NCBI GenBank assembly: GCA_021162615.1
Contig: JAGGYH010000102.1
Coordinates: 1-61,197, forward strand
Direction of reading: 5' to 3'
DNA from: Candidatus Aminicenantota bacterium
GTDB taxonomy: Bacteria > Acidobacteriota > Aminicenantia > Aminicenantales > Aminicenantaceae
DNA length: 61,197 nt
A model generated the notes under the pieces. That model was given only the letters and a program-made list of their open reading frames with translations, was not told the DNA's origin and did not search any database. A program made the translations under genes and the position numbers. Numbering within the stretch: the first letter of the stretch is position 1; the number at the start of each line of letters is the position of its first letter. Positions 54,663-61,197 of this stretch are shown one piece after another.

Positions 54663-56093
54663 ATGTCATCATTATTGGAAAAAACCGAGCAGTTATTAAA
54701 AAAGGTAGAAAGGAATAACTTATGGAGGCAGAGGGAATGCTTCAATTTGATTCCTTCTGAATCAACCCCGTCTCTCTTGGTAAAGATGTGCGAGATTTCA
54801 GATCCCTCAGGGCGGTATGCAGAACATAAAACCATGAAGGGAAAGGAAGTCTATTTTTATCAAGGAATCGATATGATTGAAGAGATAGAGGAAAGGGCCA
54901 AGGAAGAGCTGAGAAAGTATTTTAATTGTGAAAATGTTGAGGTGAGAACCATAAGCGGTCAAATGGCGAATGAAGTGGTGTTTAAAGCCATGGTGCGTTT
55001 TCTGAACAGAGGAAGGCCGGAAGGGGAGCCCAGAAGAAGGATGAGACTGGTTATGAATAATGAATTGAATTTAGGAGGCCACCTCAGTTCCCAGCCGTTC
55101 GGCGCACTCTTCAATTATGTTCAGGAAAATCCGGAGACGGGGAAGGAAAATGTGATTAATTTTCCGGTTATGAAAGAAAATCCCTATAAACCGGATACTG
55201 TTAAGCTGGGGGAGATACTGGAAGAGAACCGGCCTGAGTTGATGGTATTTGGGAAGAGCATGTTTATTTACCCGGAACCTGTTGCGTTTGTATCTGAGCT
55301 GGTTAAAGAATGGGACAATCCGCCTGTCATAATGTTTGATATGGCCCATGTGCTGGGCTTATACGGAGCGTTCCAGACACCCCTTGAAGAAGGAGCCCAG
55401 ATTGTCACGGGAAGCACCCATAAAACCTTTTTTGGTCCTCAAAGAGGATTGATTGCAGGAAATTTTCCAAAAGAATCTCTCCTGCGAAAGCTGTGGATCG
55501 ATATTAAAGGAAGAACTTTTCCCGGTTCTACCAGCAACCATCATCTCGGCACTTTGGTGGGTTTGTTGATGTCTGCTTATGAAATGAATGAATTCAAAGA
55601 GGAGTACCAAAGGGACGTCCGGACAAATGCAAAAAGTTTTGCTTCTTCTTTAAAGGATAAAGGGATAGAGGTCGAAGGTGATGAGTCAGATGGGTTTACG
55701 GAAACGCACCAGGTACTTATGAGAACAGACAAGTACGGTAATGGGATGGATATAGCTCGCAGGCTTGAAGAAAACAATATCATAGTTAATTATCAGGCCC
55801 TCCCTGATGATAAAACATTTCTGGAGCCGAGCGGAATAAGGATGGGAGTCCAGGAGATGACCCGTTTCGGGATGAAAGAAAAAGATTTTGATGTGTTATC
55901 AGGATATATTTCAGAAGTAGTGGTCAAGAATAAAGAGGTGAAAGAAGAAGTAAAAAGATTCAGAGAAAACTTCTTGAATATGGGGTACTGCCTTCCCCCT
56001 GAAAAAGCAGTGCCGCTGGCTGTAGAAGTCTTGAGCAGTGTATTTTCTTATCCGGGTCTTGTGGATTCGTTTATCAACAGTCTTAGAAAATGA
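54663..56093 (+). CDS. glyA: Serine hydroxymethyltransferase, long variant
   Basis: A 476-residue PLP enzyme that converts serine to glycine and passes one carbon to tetrahydrofolate. The cofactor lysine is K254 (GSTHKTFFGPQRG), with D226 and H229 (MFDMAHVLGLYG). LNLGGHLSSQP and the early IPSESTPS also match SHMT. It is about 60 residues longer than usual, with an extended C-terminal part, and diverges from the common bacterial form. It lies before purD, which uses glycine. A related function on another hydroxy amino acid cannot be excluded. Confidence 0.85.
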   Translation: MSSLLEKTEQLLKKVERNNLWRQRECFNLIPSESTPSLLVKMCEISDPSGRYAEHKTMKGKEVYFYQGIDMIEEIEERAKEELRKYFNCENVEVRTISGQMANEVVFKAMVRFLNRGRPEGEPRRRMRLVMNNELNLGGHLSSQPFGALFNYVQENPETGKENVINFPVMKENPYKPDTVKLGEILEENRPELMVFGKSMFIYPEPVAFVSELVKEWDNPPVIMFDMAHVLGLYGAFQTPLEEGAQIVTGSTHKTFFGPQRGLIAGNFPKESLLRKLWIDIKGRTFPGSTSNHHLGTLVGLLMSAYEMNEFKEEYQRDVRTNAKSFASSLKDKGIEVEGDESDGFTETHQVLMRTDKYGNGMDIARRLEENNIIVNYQALPDDKTFLEPSGIRMGVQEMTRFGMKEKDFDVLSGYISEVVVKNKEVKEEVKRFRENFLNMGYCLPPEKAVPLAVEVLSSVFSYPGLVDSFINSLRK

Positions 56094-56175
56094 AGAGGCA
56101 AGGACGCATCGTGAACCGCAAATGGTGAGTGCGTATATGATTTAAGCATAAACAAGGTGAGGGAGGATAGATGAA

Positions 56176-57453
56176 ATGAAAGTTTTAGTTGTGGGTTCTG
56201 GGGGCAGAGAACACGCTCTGTGCTGGAAAATATCACAAAGCCGGAAAGTGAAAAAGATATTTTGTGCACCAGGGAATGCAGGGACCGCAAAAATAGCAGA
56301 AAACATCTCTATTTCTCCAAATGATATCAACGGACTCAAAAAATTTGCCTCCAAGGAAAAGATAGATTTAACGGTTGTGGGACCGGAAATTCCTTTGACT
56401 CTTGGCATAGTTGATGAATTTGAGCACATGGGTTTAAAGATATTCGGGCCCTACAAGATTGCCGCAGAAATTGAAGAGAGCAAGATTTTTGCCAAACAAT
56501 TCATGGAAAGACATAAAATCCCGACTGCCAGGTATAAGATAGCGCATTCAGCTGAAGAAGCAAGAAAAATCATTGAGAGGGGAGTATTCCCCTATCCGGT
56601 CGTTATCAAGGCGGACGGTCTGGCAGCTGGAAAGGGAGTCATGATCTGCAGAAATAAAGTCAAAGCAGAAGAAGCCATTAAAACAATCATGGTGGATAAA
56701 AAATTCGGAAAGTCAGGGAAAAGAGTTTTGATTGAGGAATTTTTAAGAGGCAAGGAAGCTTCATTCATTGTCATTTCTGACGGTGTCAAGATAGCGCCTT
56801 TTGTCACCACCATGGACCATAAAGCTGTTTTTGACGGGGGGAGAGGTCCGAATACAGGCGGGATGGGCGCTATATCTCCTTCTCCGTTCATAGACAGGGA
56901 TTTGTTTAATGAGATCGTTAAGAACATCATGTTTCCTACGATCACCAGGCTGCTCGAAGAGGGCCGCAAATATAAAGGCGTGCTGTATGCGGGCTTGATG
57001 CTGACGGAGCAGGGGCCCAAAGTGCTGGAATTCAACTGCCGGTTCGGAGACCCTGAAACACAACCTCAAATACTGCGTATGCAAAGTGATATCATAGATG
57101 TGTTCCTCTCTGTTGTTGAAGGAAATGTTTTGGAAAAAGAGATCAAGTGGAGCAATGAAGCGGCCGGATGTGTGGTCTTGGCTTCCGGGGGATATCCTAC
57201 CAAATATGAGAAAGGGAAGCTGATTGAGGGATTGAAAGAAGCTGAAGAATCAAAAGACTGCACTGTTTTTCACGCCGGAACAAAACTTGAAAACGGAAAA
57301 TATGTCACAGACGGGGGAAGAGTACTGAATGTGTGCGGGACAGGGAAAACTTTAAAGGAAGCTATGGAAAAGATTTATATGACCTCAGCTAAAATATATT
57401 TCGAAGCGATCCACTACAGACGTGATATAGGAACCGTAAAGGAGGAAAAGTAA
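56176..57453 (+). CDS. purD: Phosphoribosylamine-glycine ligase
   Basis: A 425-residue ATP-grasp enzyme, the second step of purine synthesis. It starts KVLVVGSGGREHALCWK and has VVIKADGLAAGKGV, GGMGAISPSPF and LEFNCRFGDPETQ. Length is normal. The stop and the purE start share a base (TAATG). Confidence 0.97.
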   Translation: MKVLVVGSGGREHALCWKISQSRKVKKIFCAPGNAGTAKIAENISISPNDINGLKKFASKEKIDLTVVGPEIPLTLGIVDEFEHMGLKIFGPYKIAAEIEESKIFAKQFMERHKIPTARYKIAHSAEEARKIIERGVFPYPVVIKADGLAAGKGVMICRNKVKAEEAIKTIMVDKKFGKSGKRVLIEEFLRGKEASFIVISDGVKIAPFVTTMDHKAVFDGGRGPNTGGMGAISPSPFIDRDLFNEIVKNIMFPTITRLLEEGRKYKGVLYAGLMLTEQGPKVLEFNCRFGDPETQPQILRMQSDIIDVFLSVVEGNVLEKEIKWSNEAAGCVVLASGGYPTKYEKGKLIEGLKEAEESKDCTVFHAGTKLENGKYVTDGGRVLNVCGTGKTLKEAMEKIYMTSAKIYFEAIHYRRDIGTVKEEK

Positions 57454-57944
57454 TGAAAATCGCTGTATTTATAGGAAGTGACTCTGATTTTGACATTGCA
57501 AAAGAAGCTGTCAGTGTATTTAAGGAGTTCGGGATCAGCTTTCACCTGGAGGTGACTTCAGCTCACAGGTCTCCGGAGAGAACAAAAAGGTTAGTCTCGG
57601 AGTTGGAGAAACAGGGAACAGAGATATTCATTGCCCTGGCAGGAAAAGCAGCTCATCTTGCAGGCGTTGTGGCCTCTCATACCCATAGGCCTGTCATAGG
57701 AGTTCCTGTAGGGAGCGCGGATTTAGGTGGATTGGATGCTCTCTTATCCACGGTTCAGATGCCGAGAGGAGTTCCTGTGGCCTGTATGGGGATCGGCAAA
57801 TCCGGTGCTGTCAATGCCGCCTTGCTTGCCGCAGAGATACTGAGCCTTCAAGATAAATCCATTGCTGAGAGGCTGGCCGCCTACAGGGAGCGTATGGCCA
57901 AAAGCGTTGAGCGAGCATCCAAAAAAATTAATGAGAGGATATGA
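57453..57944 (+). CDS. purE: N5-carboxyaminoimidazole ribonucleotide mutase
   Basis: A 163-residue class I PurE. The signature GSDSDFDIAK is near 8, SAHRSPERT near 40, and the loop AGKAAHLAGVVASHTHRPVIG follows. It rearranges N5-CAIR to CAIR. No purK lies in the window. It overlaps mtaB by 4 bp. Confidence 0.95.
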   Translation: MKIAVFIGSDSDFDIAKEAVSVFKEFGISFHLEVTSAHRSPERTKRLVSELEKQGTEIFIALAGKAAHLAGVVASHTHRPVIGVPVGSADLGGLDALLSTVQMPRGVPVACMGIGKSGAVNAALLAAEILSLQDKSIAERLAAYRERMAKSVERASKKINERI

Positions 57945-59182
57945 GGTCATTTTCCATAAAGAGTTTTGGCTGCCGTACAAACCAGGCGGAGGCCTTTCAA
58001 TGGGCCGAACGGTTTCAGAGTCACGGGATTCTTCTGGAAGAAGATAGTTATCAAAGCGATATTGTTATAATCAATTCCTGCACCATTACCCAGAGAGCTG
58101 ATGCTGATGTGAGGAATTTCGTCAGAAAGATCTCGCGCCGGAATCCAAAAGCAAGGATCATAGTCACGGGATGTTTTGCCGAGAGAGACCCGCTTTTGTT
58201 CATGAACGACCCTAAGGTCTGGAAAGTCTTTTTAAATAATGAAAAGGATGATTTACAGAGAGAGGTCATTGAGAGTTTTGGAAAGAATAAGCCAGTAAAG
58301 CACAGGCCTTTCCGTTCCAGAGCTCCGGTTAAGATACAGGATGGTTGTGATTTCAAATGCACTTTCTGTATTATTCCCAAAGTAAGAGGGAAAAGCAGAA
58401 GCGAAAGCCGCGAGAAAATCACGGACCGGGTGAGGGGCCTGGTCCGAAAAGGATATAAGGAGATAGTCCTCACAGGCATTCACCTTTGTCTCTACGGCAG
58501 GGATCTGGAACCAGAAAGCTCTCTTCAGGAGCTGCTGTCTGAACTGGTTACCATCAAAGATTTAAAATACATCCGCCTGAGTTCCCTTGATCCGCGTTTC
58601 CTGGATAAAGAGTTTATTGATTTTATCACTTCCAATGAGAAAATATGCTCTCATTTTCATTTCTCTCTCCAGCACACATCCGGGCGGATAATCGAAAAAA
58701 TGGGAAGAAAAATCAGTTCAGAAAAATACAGGGAGGTTCTGGAATATACAAGAGAGAGGTCTCTTGATGCTTCTTTGGGAGCAGATATTATTGTCGGATT
58801 TCCAGGGGAATCCGGAAAAGACTTTGATCATCTTTATGCTTTTCTGGAAAAATCACCTCTCACTTATTTTCATGTTTTTTCCTATTCTCCGCGCCCCGGA
58901 ACCGCTGCGGCCGGGCTAAAGGGAGTCGATTCAAAGACGGAAAAAGAGAGGAGTGCTCTTTTAAGGGAACTTTCCCGGAGAAAAAATCTGGAGTTCCGAA
59001 AAAGGTTTGAGAACGCGGTCCTTGACGGCGTTGTTATCAAAGAGAAGGAAAAGAACCTTCATGTGTTGACCCCCAATTATTTAAAGGTGGTTGTTCCTGA
59101 TAGCGGCTGCAGGAGATCAAGTCTTGTCCGCGTAAGGATTACCGGCGTGAAAAACCAAATAAACGAAGGAATGATATTTTGA
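57941..59182 (+). CDS. mtaB: tRNA t6A37 methylthiotransferase MtaB
   Basis: A 413-residue radical SAM methylthiotransferase that converts t6A37 to ms2t6A37 in tRNA. The N-terminal UPF0004 domain carries C11 (GCRTNQAEA) and Cys in NSCTIT and GCFAERD for the second cluster. The radical SAM triad is CDFKCTFC, followed by IPKVRGKSRS, typical of MtaB rather than MiaB. A TRAM-like end closes the chain. It overlaps mutL by 4 bp through a TTGA junction. Confidence 0.93.
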   Translation: MRSFSIKSFGCRTNQAEAFQWAERFQSHGILLEEDSYQSDIVIINSCTITQRADADVRNFVRKISRRNPKARIIVTGCFAERDPLLFMNDPKVWKVFLNNEKDDLQREVIESFGKNKPVKHRPFRSRAPVKIQDGCDFKCTFCIIPKVRGKSRSESREKITDRVRGLVRKGYKEIVLTGIHLCLYGRDLEPESSLQELLSELVTIKDLKYIRLSSLDPRFLDKEFIDFITSNEKICSHFHFSLQHTSGRIIEKMGRKISSEKYREVLEYTRERSLDASLGADIIVGFPGESGKDFDHLYAFLEKSPLTYFHVFSYSPRPGTAAAGLKGVDSKTEKERSALLRELSRRKNLEFRKRFENAVLDGVVIKEKEKNLHVLTPNYLKVVVPDSGCRRSSLVRVRITGVKNQINEGMIF

Positions 59183-60915
59183 GCGGGATTATTAGAAGAC
59201 TTCCTGAGAAGGTTTTTCAAAAAATCGCTGCCGGCGAGGTCATTGAAAGGCCTTCTTCTGTAGTTAAGGAACTTGTGGAGAACTCTCTGGATGCAGGTGC
59301 CACCAGTATAAAAATAGAACTTGCCGGAGGAGGTAAAACCCTTATCCGGGTTACGGATAACGGGATGGGAATGAGCCCTGCTGATGCTGAGATATGCTTT
59401 GACAGCCACACTACCAGCAAGATCAGGGAGGCCGAAGATCTAAACAGGATAAAAACCCTAGGATTCCGAGGGGAAGCCCTGTCCAGCATTTCAGCTGTAT
59501 CCAAGGTCGTTTTAAAGACTTCTGAAGGAAGGAGCAAGAGAGGCATCTCCATAGAAAGAGAGGGAGAAAAGCTGTTGAGTATCAAAGAAACAGCTTTTCC
59601 AAAAGGCACGTCCCTTGAAGTCAAAGACCTGTTTTTTAATCTTCCTGTTCGGAAAAAGTTTCTTGCCTCTCAAAGAGCCGAGCTGTCGCGAATTGTCACA
59701 TATGTCACGACCATTGTCTTGGCTTATCCGGAAGTGAGGTTCTCGTTAAAACATGGAGAAAGGTCATTGTTTTCTTATTCTCCGGTCAGCAGCCTGAGGG
59801 AAAGGATATACCAGGTTTTCGGAAAAGACAGGCTGGAAGATTTGCTGCCCTTAGAAGCAGAGCAGGGGCCTTTTCGTTTATCCGGATATGCCTCCATTCC
59901 TCCCTCTGGAAGGAAAGACCGCAGGTATCAAATGTTCTGGCTTAACAGCCGTCCTATAAAAGACAGGTCCTTACAGGCAGCCGTCAACCAGGCTTACAGT
60001 ACTTTTCTGGAAAAGGGACAGTTTCCAGAGGCTTATGTTTTTTTAGACGTTCCTCCTTCCGAAGTCGATGTCAACATACACCCCACAAAGATCGAGGTCA
60101 GATTTGTGGATCCCAAAAGGATCTTTCAATTCATATACAGAACAGTGCAGGAAGCTCTTCTCAGAGAGATGGGAGTCAAAGAGGTCCGGGCATCGGCAAA
60201 CAGGAAGGAAGCATCTTTCAGCAGGCCTTCTCATGGGGCTCATGGGAGTAATTCTTTTTATCCTGATACCGGAGGGGATAAGCATCCTTATGCAAGGGAG
60301 CTTTTTGTTCCATGGGGCAAGGAAGAAAAACCAGGGCCTCAGGTTTTAGGCCAGTATCTGGATTTTTACATCATCGCGGTTGATGAAAAAGGCCTTCTTG
60401 TGATCGATCAGCATAATGCGCATGAAAGAGTTTTGTTTGATAAATATAAAGATCTCGACAGACAGAGAAAGATGCCGCGAAAAATATCTGTCACTCCTAA
60501 AATAATCGAATTCTCTCCGTCCCAGGAGCTCAATTTTAAAATGAACAGCAGTGTTTTGGAGGAGGCTGGATTTGGTGTGGACCCAATGGGCGGCCGCTCC
60601 TATGCGCTCAAAGAATATCCGGATATATTCAATCAGGAAGAAGCAGAGGAAGTGTTCTTGTCTCTTTTAGAAGATATAGGTGAGCAGGGAGAAGGAGATG
60701 GAGAAATCAGGAGCCGAAAGGATAAAATACTTGCGTCACTGGCCTGTAAAAGCGCGATAAAGGCCGGAAAGCCTCTTTCCATGGATAAGATGAGTTATCT
60801 TGTGGAAAGCCTTTTCAAAACATCTAATCCGGGTGTGTGCCCCCACGGAAGGCCTATTACCCTAAGGATAAGCAGATCAGAGATAGAGAAGGGATTAGGA
60901 AGAAAAAAGAGTTGA
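59179..60915 (+). CDS. mutL: DNA mismatch repair protein MutL (endonuclease type)
   Basis: A 578-residue protein. The N-terminal GHKL ATPase has AAGEVIERPSSVVKEL, ENSLDAGA, DNGMGM and the TLGFRGEAL block. The C-terminal domain shows DQHNAHERVLFD (usual form DQHAxxExxxxE), an ACKSAIKAG motif and CPHGRPI. These indicate the nicking type of MutL found in bacteria without MutH. The start is a TTG with AAGGA eight bases upstream, overlapping the mtaB stop. No mutS is in the window. Confidence 0.95.
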   Translation: MSGIIRRLPEKVFQKIAAGEVIERPSSVVKELVENSLDAGATSIKIELAGGGKTLIRVTDNGMGMSPADAEICFDSHTTSKIREAEDLNRIKTLGFRGEALSSISAVSKVVLKTSEGRSKRGISIEREGEKLLSIKETAFPKGTSLEVKDLFFNLPVRKKFLASQRAELSRIVTYVTTIVLAYPEVRFSLKHGERSLFSYSPVSSLRERIYQVFGKDRLEDLLPLEAEQGPFRLSGYASIPPSGRKDRRYQMFWLNSRPIKDRSLQAAVNQAYSTFLEKGQFPEAYVFLDVPPSEVDVNIHPTKIEVRFVDPKRIFQFIYRTVQEALLREMGVKEVRASANRKEASFSRPSHGAHGSNSFYPDTGGDKHPYARELFVPWGKEEKPGPQVLGQYLDFYIIAVDEKGLLVIDQHNAHERVLFDKYKDLDRQRKMPRKISVTPKIIEFSPSQELNFKMNSSVLEEAGFGVDPMGGRSYALKEYPDIFNQEEAEEVFLSLLEDIGEQGEGDGEIRSRKDKILASLACKSAIKAGKPLSMDKMSYLVESLFKTSNPGVCPHGRPITLRISRSEIEKGLGRKKS

Positions 60916-60972
60916 ATCTCATCGGCCTTTATACGATAATATTTTAACTTGTGAATCTTTTATGAAGGATCT

Positions 60973-61048
60973 CGGGGAGTAGCGCAGCTTGGTTTAGCGC
61001 GCCTGCCTTGGGAGCAGGAGGTCGTCGGTTCAAATCCGATCTCCCCGA
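60973..61048 (+). tRNA. tRNA-Pro (anticodon TGG)
   Basis: Acceptor arms CGGGGAG and CTCCCCG pair fully, with A as discriminator. The anticodon arm CCTGC-CTTGGGA-GCAGG carries TGG. The T arm has GGTTCAAATCC. CCA is not encoded. Confidence 0.95.
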
Positions 61049-61120
61049 TTGTACATGCATGATGAGAGGTCTCAAGATAGCATAGGGCCTGTCGCGTGTG
61101 TTTAGAGAGAGAGCTCATGC

Positions 61121-61197
61121 GCGCCTGTAGCTCAGAAGGATAGAGCAGCTGCCTTCTAAGCAGCGGGTCGGGGGTTCGAGTCCTCCCAGGCGCGCCA
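61121..61197 (+). tRNA. tRNA-Arg (anticodon TCT)
   Basis: Acceptor arms GCGCCTG and CAGGCGC pair fully. The anticodon arm GCTGC-CTTCTAA-GCAGC carries TCT. The T arm has GGTTCGAGTCC. The CCA end is encoded, and the window ends on it. Confidence 0.95.

Overview
The window reads as a chromosome segment of an anaerobic, diderm (Gram-negative type) bacterium of moderate GC content. Outer-membrane proteins (porin, TolC, BtuB-like receptor), lipoproteins and a Tat system show two membranes. A bacterial V-type ATPase in the Thermus gene order, many radical-SAM and Fe-S maturation genes and a decaprenyl-phosphate phosphoribosyltransferase homologue would fit Aminicenantota (candidate phylum OP8) or another Acidobacteriota-related group. 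This placement is inference from gene content only. The window stops exactly at the CCA of a tRNA-Arg.

Layout. 1-2000: a porin gene bracketed by inverted copies of a TA-ended miniature repeat. 2126-3310: M20 amidohydrolase. 3352-11610 (minus): a cobalamin riboswitch, a BtuB-like TonB receptor, a small Cys/His protein and a TolC/adaptor/RND heavy-metal efflux set, closely spaced and possibly one transcript. 11783-16141: a radical SAM protein, a B12/siderophore-type ABC importer and a divergent NikR. Together these look like a cobalt/nickel/cobalamin homeostasis island. 16709-24594: aromatic amino acid decarboxylase, a paired M16 protease (active plus lipoprotein partner), TrmO, branched-chain aminotransferase, a methyltransferase and BrnQ. 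24687-31470 (minus): a Fur-headed series of Fe-S and redox genes (DUF5320, tandem NifX-like, Mrp/NBP35 ATPase, CGGC protein, a 57-residue zinc ribbon found here by reading the gap, MBL hydrolase, DUF4405 membrane protein, IscU-like scaffold, radical SAM). 31648-36841: preQ1/queuosine genes (queF forward; queC-queD-queE reverse) around a UbiA-family prenyltransferase and a membrane sulfatase-fold enzyme.

36962-46015: a four-fold repeat protein of unknown function, then a complete V-ATPase operon whose K subunit carries the known Na+ ligands. 46243-51882 (minus): tatA-tatC, a P-loop kinase, a dCMP-deaminase-like protein, an exported MurQ-like SIS protein and NamZ, mostly with overlapping ends. 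52023-60915: S41 protease, rpiB, a long SHMT, purD, purE, mtaB and mutL. Then come two tRNAs.

Three families of short non-coding repeats with terminal inverted repeats sit between operons: a TA-ended family (R3), a 191-bp element (R1, two full copies plus a fragment) and a roughly 220-bp palindromic element (R2). Several predicted small ORFs in these places are repeat artefacts.
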